From Pyropia yezoensis (taxonomy: Eukaryota > Rhodophyta > Bangiophyceae > Bangiales > Bangiaceae), in NCBI GenBank assembly GCA_009829735.1, contig CM020620.1, forward strand, positions 4,828,299 to 4,892,298: a stretch of DNA of 64,000 nt. Reading direction: 5' to 3'. A model generated the notes under the pieces. It did not search any database. It had not been told where the DNA came from and saw nothing but the letters and a program-made list of their open reading frames with translations. Of this stretch, positions 54,895-64,000 are shown piece by piece; within the stretch, counting starts at the first letter, position 1; every line of letters begins with the position of its first letter. The position numbers were made by a program, and so were the translations under genes.

Positions 54895-56390
54895 TCGTCA
54901 GCATTTCTGCAAGGAATCAAGTCGGGATGGAGTGGAAGGGGGGGGGGGGGGGGGGAAGTAGGGGGTGACGGGGTGGGGGGGAGGTGTTGGGGGGAGCGGG
55001 GGGGGAAGGGAGGGGGGGGTGTTCTTTGTTGACGTGTTCCTTCTTGCGGGTGCCCCTGCCAAGCACTCCCCCCCCCCCCCCCGATTGCATGCTCCGCTTC
55101 CTCCTCTTTGGACCTGATTGTATGTACACGCACTTTGTGCCAACTCGTAGCTGCGGCCGTCGGAACGAGTGATGTATGGGGGTGTATGGGGGCGTATGGG
55201 GGTCGGCATGGTGGGAGGGGGGGTGGCGGTGATGGGAGGGGAAGGGAGAGAAGGCTGGCGGCGGTGAAGCGTATCTAAGGCCGGTGGGTGGATCCACTGA
55301 GGGCCGGACGGAGGGACGCTGGACGTGGACCACAGAGTGCAGCAATGTACAGTCCCTACTTTTCGTGTACGTGTCGCCTGCACCTAAATGTACATACGAT
55401 CTGAAAGACATCCCATGTCTCTCTGTCCATGTCCGTTTGTGAAAACCGGTCGGGGTCTGCTCGGAGTAACGGATATTGGTTTAAAACAGATTAGACAAGT
55501 GTTGTCTGTCCGGTATGTCGGCATCGTCAAAAGTACCCCAAAGAGGTTCGATTTGGCTCTACGTTTTTACAGTTCTGTGTCGCTCCCCCCCCCCCAACCA
55601 CCCCGCCTCCCGCGTGCGCCTGCAGGCCGCGCTTTGCCACCCCGCGTTCCGCGGGCTGTACCCCCCCCCCCCTCCCCCCCTTCCCATCTAACGGCGCTTC
55701 TTTCGCCACAATCCCTCCCCTGCCTGGACACTGCGGCAGTGGGAGACACACACGCATGAGCCGCGCCGCGGGTGGGGGCGGCGGCCAATCGGCGCGGCCC
55801 GGAAAGATTGCGGGGGCAGGTGCAGGGGGTGCGGCGGGGGGGGGGGGGGTGTTTGGTGTTGTGTGGAGGTGGCCACCGGCCCCTGGGGGACACTGACTGT
55901 CGTGGTAGGCTGGGGGGCCCCCCCCACCCCGCCCCCAAGTTCGCGTAGTGGGGGAGGCCCGTCGGCGAAACCGCCGACCCCCGGACCTTTCCCCGTCGCT
56001 GTGCACGATCTCGCGTCCCCCGGGGGGGAAAATCGGGTCGGTGCTCTGCTTTCTAGGCGCTGGGGGGGGCGTGGGTGGGTGTGTGGTGCCGGTGTTGCGG
56101 GCGGTGGGAAGAGGCGTTGAGAGCGGTTTTAGTAATCCCACCCGCGGGCTCGTTGGCGGTGACGCACGCGGTGTTGAGCGTGTGGGTACTGCGTGGCCAG
56201 GCAACGAGTGACGCTCCGCGCGCTGCGCAGACTGACACGCACGGGTTCCCCCCCCAGCGTGGCGGGCCAATCAACCCCCCCCCCCCCCCCCCCCCCCCCG
56301 CCCTGCCCCCCTTTCACGGCCCCCCCCCCGCCCCGCCCTGCCCCCCTTCCACGGCCCTTTGCGACCTGTATCGCTGGGCCTGCCGCACCT
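54895..56390. other. G/C homopolymer-rich DNA, no gene
   Basis: Long G runs (54938-54954, 55840-55850) and C runs (55070-55083, 55660-55682, 56274-56300) dominate. Open frames are proline- or glycine-rich artefacts. Confidence 0.55.
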
Positions 56391-56394
56391 GCTG

Positions 56395-56545
56395 GTGCTG
56401 CTGCTGGTGCAGCTGTACTGCTACTGCTACTGCTACTGCTACAGCTGCTCCTGCTGCTACTGCTACTGCTGCTACTGCTGCCGCTGCTCCTGCAGCTCCT
56501 GCTCCTGCTGCTCCTGCTGCTCCTGCTGCTCCTGCTGCTGCTTCG
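56395..56545. repeat. CTG / CTACTG simple repeat
   Basis: The plus strand consists of TGCTACTGC and TGCTCCTGC hexamer or nonamer units, giving Cys/Tyr- or Leu-rich spurious frames. Confidence 0.9.
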
Positions 56546-56819
56546 CGCGTGCGTGCGTGCCTGCCTGCGTGCCTGCTCGCCCGCCTCCCCGCCCTGCCTG
56601 CCTGCCTCTGTCCCGCCGGCGGTGCGCTGCCGGCGGGCAGCCGCGGGGGCTCTGGGCTCCCCCCCCCAGCTGCCGCCGTGGTCGCCACCACCCGACGCTG
56701 CCGCCCCCTCGTCTGCAAAACCCCCCCCCAAAAAACTCCCCCCAGTGCAGGAGGGGGCGGGGGGGGGGGTGGGGGGGCGTGCAGCACGCGCAAAGAGCCC
56801 CCCCCCCCCCCCACACAGC

Positions 56820-56995
56820 ACGAGCACCACCACTACCACCAACCCCACCACCACCACCAACAACCCCACCACCACCACCACCAACCCACCACCACCACCA
56901 CCAACCCCACCACCACTACCACCAACCCCACCACCACTACCACCAACCCCACCACCACTATTTACCACCAACCCCACCACCACCACCACCACCAC
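56820..56995. repeat. CCACCA / CCACCAACC satellite
   Basis: Units of CCACCACCACCAACC repeat through the interval with CACTAC variants. Confidence 0.9.
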
Positions 56996-57895
56996 TATCT
57001 CCTCTCTACGCGCAGCGGGCACTCCCCCCTTCCCCCCACCCCCATTCCCCCCTCCCCTCTGTCCCCCCCTTCCCCCCCCCCCCTCCCCACTTTCCCCCCC
57101 CCCCCCCCTTGCACCCCTCTCCCCACTCCCCCACTCCCCCACCCCCCCCTTGCCCCCCTCTCCCCACTCCCCCTCCCCCCCCCTCCCCCTCTCCCAACCA
57201 CAACCACCCCCCCCCGCCCCCCCCCCTCCTCCCATCCCCCCCCCCCCCCCCCCCCGCTGCGCCCGTGTCTAGGCACACCCACACACCCGCCCCTGTCGCG
57301 CGAGCGAACGGGGCCACACACCCCCAGCCGGCGTGCGGCAGGTTGCCTGCCGCCCCCGCCGCGGCCCGCCACGGCGGCTGCCAGCGTTTGGCCTTAGGAG
57401 CGCGCCCCCCACCGGTTGCCCCCGTTCCCGGCGCAGCCGCCAACCGCGCGCAGGGCCCCCCGCCTAGGGCGGCGGCGGCGGCCCGCCGATCCCCCCCCCC
57501 CCCGCCCCGCGCGCCACCACTGGCCACCCTGTGGCGTTTGCCCGCGCTCGCGCGCGCGCGTGGGGCCCCCCGGCCACCACCCCCCACCCCCACCCACCCC
57601 CCACACCTACCCACCCCCACCCACCCCCCCCACCCACCCACCCCCCCCCAAACACCCACCCACCCCCCCCAAACACCCACCCACCCCCCCCCCCCAAACA
57701 CTCCCCAAACACCCCCCCCCTATCCCCGTGTGCCCCCGCCGCTTCGCCCCTCCCCCCCTCCACCCCCAGCCAACCAAAGCCCATCCCCCGCCCTCCCACT
57801 TGCCCCGCCCACTTCCCACCCACTTTCCCGCCCCCCCCCCCCCCCCCCTTCCCACCTCGCACTTTCCCCCCCCCACCCCCCGCCACCCCCACCCC
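56996..57895. other. Poly-C tract up to the assembly gap
   Basis: The plus strand is almost all C with short CACTCC, CACCCA and AAACACC interruptions. No gene was found. Confidence 0.6.
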
Positions 57896-58395
57896 NNNNN
57901 NNNNNNNNNNNNNNNNNNNNNNNNNNNNNNNNNNNNNNNNNNNNNNNNNNNNNNNNNNNNNNNNNNNNNNNNNNNNNNNNNNNNNNNNNNNNNNNNNNNN
58001 NNNNNNNNNNNNNNNNNNNNNNNNNNNNNNNNNNNNNNNNNNNNNNNNNNNNNNNNNNNNNNNNNNNNNNNNNNNNNNNNNNNNNNNNNNNNNNNNNNNN
58101 NNNNNNNNNNNNNNNNNNNNNNNNNNNNNNNNNNNNNNNNNNNNNNNNNNNNNNNNNNNNNNNNNNNNNNNNNNNNNNNNNNNNNNNNNNNNNNNNNNNN
58201 NNNNNNNNNNNNNNNNNNNNNNNNNNNNNNNNNNNNNNNNNNNNNNNNNNNNNNNNNNNNNNNNNNNNNNNNNNNNNNNNNNNNNNNNNNNNNNNNNNNN
58301 NNNNNNNNNNNNNNNNNNNNNNNNNNNNNNNNNNNNNNNNNNNNNNNNNNNNNNNNNNNNNNNNNNNNNNNNNNNNNNNNNNNNNNNNNNNNNNN
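57896..58395. other. Assembly gap of 500 N
   Basis: Exactly 500 undetermined bases, so the size is probably nominal. The left flank is C-rich, and the right flank begins with a short G run and then returns to C-rich sequence. Confidence 0.99.
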
Positions 58396-58812
58396 GGGGG
58401 GGGGGGAAGAGCCGGCGGCGAATTTCCGACAACCGCCGGCCGCCGGCCGACGGCCCCGCCCCGCCGCCCCCCCTCGCCCGCCCGCCCCCCCACCGCACTC
58501 CCGCCCCCGCCCCCGCCCCCGCCCCTGCCCGCCCGCCCGCCCGCCCGCCCGCCCACCCCGCCCGCCCGCCCGCCGGCCCCGTCGCCCGTCGCCCGTCGCC
58601 CGTCGCCCGTCGCCCGTCGCCCGGCGGCCGGCGGCCGCCGGCCGGCGGCCGCCGCGCCCGGCGGCCGCGGCGCCCGTCGGCCGCCGCGCGCGGGGCCCCG
58701 GCCCCCCCCCCCCCCGCCACCACCGCCGCCGCCCCCGCCGGGCCACCTGCCAACCACCACCACCACACCACCCCCCCCCCACCCCTCGCCCGGGTGTTCT
58801 TCCGCCCCCCCC

Positions 58813-58849
<37 letters not shown>

Positions 58850-59793
58850 CACCTGCCAGCCGCTTCCCTCCCCCCCTGCCCCCCCCCCCCCCCCGGTGAC
58901 GCGGTCGCGCGCGGGCGCACATGCCGCGCCCCATTTCGACGTCACCACCGCCCACTGGTGGCGCCAAGGTCGCGCGGCGGTGTGCCGCCCCTCCCCATTG
59001 ACGCCCCCCCCCCCCCCCCGACCCGACGGCACCCCCCCACTGGCCGCCCACCGCCCTGTGCCTGGGCGGGTCTCGCCGGCCGCCCCCACCGCCGCCGCCG
59101 CCGCCGCACGCCGCCGGCCTCTCTTCTCCTACCGCCTCCCCCCCCCCCCCCCCCCGCCGCCCCCCCCCCCCGGCGCCCCCCTCTGCCTCCTCCGCGCCCT
59201 CCCTGTCGTCGTTTGTGGGTTTCTTTTTTTTTTTTTTTTCGTTTCTTGCTTCCCCTCCCTTTTTCCGCCCTTTTGCCCCTCTCTCTGGGGTGCTGCTGCT
59301 GCCCAGAGGAGGGGGGGGGGGGGGGGGGGGGGGGTGGGCGAGTGGTGGTGGTGGTGGTGCGCGCCCCCCACCGGTGGGGGGGGGGGGGCGTCGGGACCAA
59401 CCGCGCGCCCCCTCATACCCCACACGCCGTGCGCCGCGCGCCCCCCGGCCTGTGCTGCTGCGACGCCGCAACGTCGGGCGGCGGTGGCGGCGGCGGTGGC
59501 GGCGGCGGCGGCGGCGGTGGGGGTGGGGCTAGGGTGTGGAGGCCCGGCACCGCGCGCTGCGCGCCGCTCCCGCCGCGGGGGCTGCCCCAGGTTCCCCCCC
59601 CCCCCCCCCCCCCCCCTCCCTCCCCGCGCCTGCCCGCCCGGCCGGCCGCCGGCCGCACGTGGCCCCGTCTAGCGGCCACGTCGCGGGTCTAGCGCAGCAT
59701 TGCCTGGCCGTTGCGGCGAGGTGCAGGCGTTGGAGCGAGGGGGACGGCGGCGACCACGGTTCGTCTCTGCTGGTGGGTTGGCCGGCGGGAGAC

Positions 59794-59831
<38 letters not shown>

Positions 59832-60087
59832 AGTGTGCGTGGACCGCGGTCGTTGTGGGGGGTGAAGAGGAGGGGTGGGAGGGGGGGGGGGGGGGGGGGG
59901 GGAGGAGGGCGCCCGGTCGGTCGGCTGCTCACCACACCCAGGTGTGGTGGGCACACGCCGCGCCGCGCGGGGCCTGCCGTGCGCCGTGCAGCCGCGGCCG
60001 GCGGCCGACCACGACGCGTCGGGCGAGGGGAGAGCCGCGCCGCAAGCGCCGCGGCCGCCGCCACTGCTGCTGCTGCCGCCGCCGCCG

Positions 60088-60127
<40 letters not shown>

Positions 60128-61273
60128 ACCGGGGCAGCGCACCCCCGTTTTTTTCCGAGTCTGCCGTGGCCGCCGCTGGCAGCGGCAGGCAGCCCCACCC
60201 ACACCCCGCGCACGGCGATTGCATTGGGGAGAGGGGGGGGGTGGTGGTGGTGGTGGTGGTGGTGGTGGTGGTGGTGGTGGTGGTGGTGGTGGTGGTGGTG
60301 GTGTTGGTGTTGGGTGGGTGGGTGGCGGTGGCGGTGGTGGTGGTGGTGGGAGGGTAGTGGTGGCAGTGGTGGGGTTGGGGGGGTGGGGGGGGGGGGGGGG
60401 GGGAGGAAGGGTGCGACCACTGGCTGCCTGCGGTCAGGCAGGCAGGGGGGGGGGGAGGCGGGTGGCTAGGCGGCGGTTCCCGTTCACCGCCACCGCCACG
60501 GCCTTTGCCTGGAGGGGGGAGCGTGGCAACAGCTCCGGGGCGGGGGCGGGAGGAGGGGGTGCCCGTTTGACCTGGTCTTGGTCCCCCACTCCGCCACCCC
60601 CACCGCCACCCCCACCACAGACGCTGCCGCCGTCGACACTGCCCGTCCCTGGGGTTACCCCTTGAGCTGACCGCCCGCCGTTGGCCGGGAGGGGGGGGGG
60701 GGGTTGAGGGGGGCAGGCGGAAGGCGGGGGGGGGTGGGGTCGGTCCCCGCCGCCAGCCGCCGCTGCCGAGGTCTGGGAGGCGCACCAGTGTTGGACGTCC
60801 CCCCGCCCGCCACTGCGGATCGCGGCGGGAGCATCGGGAGTGGCAGCGGCGGCGGCGGGCGGCAGTTGACGGCGTCAGCGGTGGCGGCGGCTGCGACGGC
60901 GGCAGCGACGGCGGCGGCGGCAGCGGCGGCGGCAGTGGCGGCGACAGCGGCGGCGACAGCGACAGCGACGGCGGCAGTGGCGTGCGGCGAGGCGGGGGTG
61001 GGAGAACGACGGCCAGGGTGCAGCGGCGGCACACGGCGGGACAAGCGGGTTTTGTGGTCGTGGCGAGCAGGGGCAACGGTGGCGGCGACGGCGAGCGCTT
61101 TGGGTGTGGCCACTGGCTCCTGCGGCTGCCGCTCTGCGACAAGACGGGTGACTCTGAAGCGGCTTGCTGCGCCCCGGTTGTGGTGGGCGGTGCTGCCAAC
61201 GGGGACCGAGTTCGCCCCCGCGCCGCGGCGCTGAGCACGACCAGGTTTACCCCGCCCGTCCCGGGCGGGCAGC
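58396..61273. other. Homopolymer and trinucleotide-repeat DNA, 5' flank of the HA-repeat gene
   Basis: C-rich to about 59170, a T run at 59222-59239, then G-rich to about 60460. Includes CCG/CGC tracts (58500-58680, 60078-60127), a GGT tract (60239-60302) and GGCGGC/GACAGC units (60840-60975). No gene is supported. Long frames here are compositional. The last few hundred bases are presumably the promoter and leader of the gene at 61274; no TATA box was recognised. Confidence 0.5.
60239..60302. repeat. (GGT)n microsatellite
   Basis: About 21 uninterrupted GGT units, followed by GTTGGTGTT variants. Confidence 0.95.
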
Positions 61274-64000
61274 ATGTCTGGCGCTCCCCGTGGCTCTCCT
61301 GGCGAGAGCGGCGACGGGGAGCGTGGGGAGTATGGCCACCTGGACGAACAAGAGGATACGTCCAAGGCCACCCCCGCTGTCAAATGGTCTGAGCGCTACG
61401 CAGAGCTGGTGGAGTGGCGCCGCCGCGAAGGCCATGCGTGTGTGCCCAAGGCGGCGGGCGTCCTGGGCCGGTGGGTGGCGCGGCAGCGGGAGCTCAAGAA
61501 GAAGCAGCAGCTGCAGCCAGAGCGGGAGGCGCAGCTCAACGACGTTGGCATGATCTGGGACACCAACGCCAACCAGTGGGAGATGCGCTACGCGGAGCTG
61601 GTGCAGTGGGTGACCACCCACAACCACGCGTGCGTGCCCATTGCGCAGGGCGTGCTTGGCGCGTGGGCGGCCAAGCAGCGGCAGCTGCACGCCAAGGGCA
61701 AGCTCTCCTCTGAGCGCTACGAGCGGCTGTCTGAACTATCGTTTGTGTGGGACACACCTGCCAATGATTGGAACAAGCAGTTCAACAATCTGGTCAACTG
61801 GAAGAACCTGCACGGCCACACGCGGGTGCCCTTCAATGACGGCATTTTGGGCTGGTGGGTCAACACGCAGCGGCAGGCGCAGCGCAAGAACAAGCTGCTC
61901 GAGACGCGGCGAGAACGACTGGACAACATTGACTTTTGCTGGAACCCACAGCAAGTCAGCCGGTCGCTGACGGGCACGAAGCGGAAAGTCCGCTCACCGG
62001 ATGAGGCGGCCCTTGCGTATGGGGAGCACGCAGATGACCAGTCAATGCGGCCGCTGGCGGGGCCACCACCGGGGCTGCAGCCACAGCAGCACCAACAGCA
62101 GCAGCAGCAGCAGCAGCAGCAGGCTCTTCAACACCAGCCGCAACATCAGCAGCAGCAGCAGCACTACATGCCGGCGGCATCCGGCTCGGGCTTGTCATAC
62201 GGTGCGTCCAGGGTGCAGCACCGGCTCTCCCCTCCCGGTGCGGGGGAGCCGCGCGCTTCCATGATGGGCCACGCGCACGGGAGCTTGGCGTCTGGCGCGC
62301 TGGGGCAGCCGGGCCACGGCCAGACGGGCCTGCCGCCGTCAGGCCACGGGTCGATGGGATTGGGCCATGCCAGCCACGGGCATGGCGCGCTGCATGGCGG
62401 GTCTGTTGCTGGCAGTGGTCACTATGGCGGTGGTCCGTCTGGCCACGGGCAGGCGAGCCACGCGCCGCACCTGGGACGCGCGCAGTCCATGCAGCATCCG
62501 GGAGTGTTGGGGCCTGGTGGGCTCGCGACGGGGGGTCACGGGCTCGGTGGCCATGGCCAAGGGGGGCACGGCCAGGCGGCGTTGAGCCAGGGTGCCCTGC
62601 CGTCTGGCCTGGGTCACCCCAGCCAGGGTCAGGGGGGGTATGAGGGACACGGGCAAGGCAGCCACGGGCACGCGGGTCACGGCACGGGCAGCATCGGTCA
62701 CGCAAGCCATGGCGTGGGGAGTCACGGAGAGGGCAGCTTTGGACAACCGGGTCTGGGCCAAGCCAGCCATGGCCAGGGTGGGCACCTGTCGCAGCCTGGG
62801 TACGGTCTGCAGGGCGCGCATGTTCCTGGCGGTCAAGGGGCCGCGCAGGCGGGCTCGCTGTCCCACCTGCATTCGGCACACGTGGCGGATGCCGGGTACA
62901 CGACGCCCAGCCCGCCGCTCTTTGGGATGGCTGAGCGGCAGCAGACGCAGGGGAAGCGTTTCACGGGGTCCGCGGCGGGTCCGCCGAGCCGAGCCCCGTT
63001 TTCTTACTTCCCCAATGACCCTGGTGGTGGCCTGTACGAGCCTGTGCATCGCAACCAGTATGGCATGCCGACTGTCGACCCAGTGGACAACGCGAGCGGG
63101 CCTGCTGTGAGCCTGGGTGGTGTGGGCGTGGGTGGCACCGGCGTTTCCGGGGCCAAGCCCTTCCACGGTGGTGGCGGCGGTGCGGGGGCCAGCGCGGACG
63201 CGGGCGCGGCTGCGGGCTCGACGTTTGGCTTTGGCGTCATGGCTCCAACGGACGGGGATGAGCGCGCCACGCTGCAGCGCTACAACAGCTCTGCTTTCCG
63301 GACGGACCCGCTGCCGCCGATGGAGCCGTACTCCCCGCCGCCACCGCCAGTACTGGGTGGCACGCCGCCGGTGCACCCGTGGGAGAAAGCCGAGGCCCAT
63401 GATGTTGGTGCCCGGCTGTCTCCGCTGCGGACTGCGAGCCAGCGGCCGCCGCTCCCCCCGCCAGTTCCGTCGCCGCTGCCGCCGCCGTTGCATTCTCCGC
63501 TGCCTCCGCCCCGGTTTTTGGCTTCCGCTCCCTCCTCGGGAGCGCCGACTGCGGGCGCCGCTGCCACGGCTGGTGGCGGGGGGGGCAGCGGTCGCCAGGA
63601 CCGAGAGCGGGACCGTGGTGGTTTGGACCGCGATCGGGAGAGGACGCATCGTGGGTCAGACTTGCAGCAGGGGCAGCGGCCGCCAGACATGCCGCGCAAC
63701 GTCGATGGCGGCCGCGCTGCGGAGCTGGCACGTTCCATGGAGATGTCCCGGAACTCGAGCCTCTCTCGGCTGGCAGATGTACCCCGTGGTGGTGAGGTGC
63801 CCCGTGGCGGTGAGTTTACCCGTGGCGGTGAGGTGCACCGTGGCGGTGAGGCACCTCGTGGCGGCGGTGCCGACCCCGCGCGGGCATTGGACGCGCCTCG
63901 GGGGGGGGTTGAGGTCGCCCGCGCTGCAGAGTACGGGGGCGGCACCTTCCTGAGCCGTGGCCCTCACCTGTTCCCGTCGACGACGTCCACCTTTTCCTCA
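61274..64000 (+). CDS. Protein with three helicase-associated (HA) repeats, 3' end outside the window
   Basis: The ATG at 61274 opens a frame of 909 codons that runs off the window without a stop. Three tandem HA-type repeats lie at about residues 38-95, 102-160 and 166-223. Each has W...(Y/F)..LV.W....(G/N)H..VP, LG.W...QR and a closing W(D/N) (for example GHTRVPFNDGILGWWVNTQR). HA repeats are thought to bind nucleic acid. No helicase motor is seen. TKRKVRSPDE (about 235-244) could be a nuclear signal. A poly-Gln tract (271-295), a long Gly/His/Ser/Gln region (SHGQG-type), proline-rich stretches, a charged RDRERDRG-type patch and five PRGGEV hexapeptides (63781-63868) follow. It is probably a nuclear regulator or RNA/DNA-binding protein. 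The compositionally ordinary HA region supports it as a real gene. Confidence 0.85.
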   Translation, partial: MSGAPRGSPGESGDGERGEYGHLDEQEDTSKATPAVKWSERYAELVEWRRREGHACVPKAAGVLGRWVARQRELKKKQQLQPEREAQLNDVGMIWDTNANQWEMRYAELVQWVTTHNHACVPIAQGVLGAWAAKQRQLHAKGKLSSERYERLSELSFVWDTPANDWNKQFNNLVNWKNLHGHTRVPFNDGILGWWVNTQRQAQRKNKLLETRRERLDNIDFCWNPQQVSRSLTGTKRKVRSPDEAALAYGEHADDQSMRPLAGPPPGLQPQQHQQQQQQQQQQALQHQPQHQQQQQHYMPAASGSGLSYGASRVQHRLSPPGAGEPRASMMGHAHGSLASGALGQPGHGQTGLPPSGHGSMGLGHASHGHGALHGGSVAGSGHYGGGPSGHGQASHAPHLGRAQSMQHPGVLGPGGLATGGHGLGGHGQGGHGQAALSQGALPSGLGHPSQGQGGYEGHGQGSHGHAGHGTGSIGHASHGVGSHGEGSFGQPGLGQASHGQGGHLSQPGYGLQGAHVPGGQGAAQAGSLSHLHSAHVADAGYTTPSPPLFGMAERQQTQGKRFTGSAAGPPSRAPFSYFPNDPGGGLYEPVHRNQYGMPTVDPVDNASGPAVSLGGVGVGGTGVSGAKPFHGGGGGAGASADAGAAAGSTFGFGVMAPTDGDERATLQRYNSSAFRTDPLPPMEPYSPPPPPVLGGTPPVHPWEKAEAHDVGARLSPLRTASQRPPLPPPVPSPLPPPLHSPLPPPRFLASAPSSGAPTAGAAATAGGGGGSGRQDRERDRGGLDRDRERTHRGSDLQQGQRPPDMPRNVDGGRAAELARSMEMSRNSSLSRLADVPRGGEVPRGGEFTRGGEVHRGGEAPRGGGADPARALDAPRGGVEVARAAEYGGGTFLSRGPHLFPSTTSTFSS

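Noticed and set aside
56359..59692. Very long open frames (up to about 850 codons) on both strands, crossing the gap
   Set aside because: They consist of Pro, Gly, His or Arg runs from homopolymers and run through undetermined bases. Open frames are expected where stop codons are compositionally excluded.
59529..61238. 569-codon minus-strand frame
   Set aside because: It is made of Pro/Thr/Arg/Ala translation of simple repeats; (GGT)n becomes poly-Thr. No domain is visible.
1..64000. rRNA and tRNA genes
   Set aside because: No ribosomal RNA core motifs and no convincing cloverleaf were noticed by eye. Short tRNAs could be missed without a covariance search.

Overview
The window looks like nuclear DNA of a GC-rich eukaryote with few introns. 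The evidence is two intact-looking single-exon host genes, one predicted spliced transposase with GT-AG introns, Ty3/gypsy chromoviruses, piggyBac, pogo and PIF/Harbinger transposons, long G/C homopolymers and a 500-base assembly gap. There are no operons, ribosome binding sites or other prokaryotic signals. The combination (very GC-rich, compact host genes, helicase-associated HA repeats, many chromoviruses) would suit an alga, for instance a bangiophyte red alga. A stramenopile cannot be excluded, and the species is not determined from sequence alone.

Layout. 0.6-3.1 kb: decayed piggyBac transposase (-). 4.05-8.5 kb: Ty3/gypsy element E1 (-), split at 6324-6777 by a 454-bp TA-flanked inverted-repeat element. 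8.7-12.5 kb: pol of chromovirus E2 (+) with a C-terminal chromodomain, followed tail to tail by its gag-like gene on the other strand (14.6-12.65 kb) and a candidate LTR and primer site at 15.2-15.6 kb. 15.8-18.4 kb: coiled-coil ORF (+) convergent with Harbinger transposase remnant C (-). 18.4-24.2 kb: repeat-rich DNA with inverted repeats and a pogo-like remnant. 25.4-26.5 kb: membrane-anchored glycerophosphodiester phosphodiesterase (-). 27.6-32.1 kb: Harbinger A, a spliced transposase (+) convergent with a SANT/Myb-like partner (-). 33.5-37.9 kb: chromovirus remnant E3, with inverted LTRs, pol end (+), gag (-) and a solo LTR nested in the gag. 40.0-41.0 kb: TTA-flanked Harbinger deletion derivative carrying a SANT fragment. 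41.1-41.6 kb: second copy of the TA-flanked element. 43.2-43.6 kb: probable copia scrap. 45.9-48.8 kb: unidentified gene remnant (+) convergent with Harbinger transposase B (-). 49-61 kb: mostly unassigned, then extreme poly-C/poly-G DNA around the gap. 61.27-64.0 kb: start of a large gene with three HA repeats, cut by the window edge.

The window is therefore mainly a transposon graveyard with two convincing host genes: the phosphodiesterase and the HA-repeat protein. The most unusual signals are (1) gag and pol facing each other on opposite strands in two related chromovirus loci, one of them bounded by inverted LTRs; (2) three Harbinger-type transposases, each convergent with an accessory ORF; and (3) two exact inverted-repeat elements with defined boundaries and target duplications. 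Boundaries, frames and repeats were read by eye; no alignment or database search was run.
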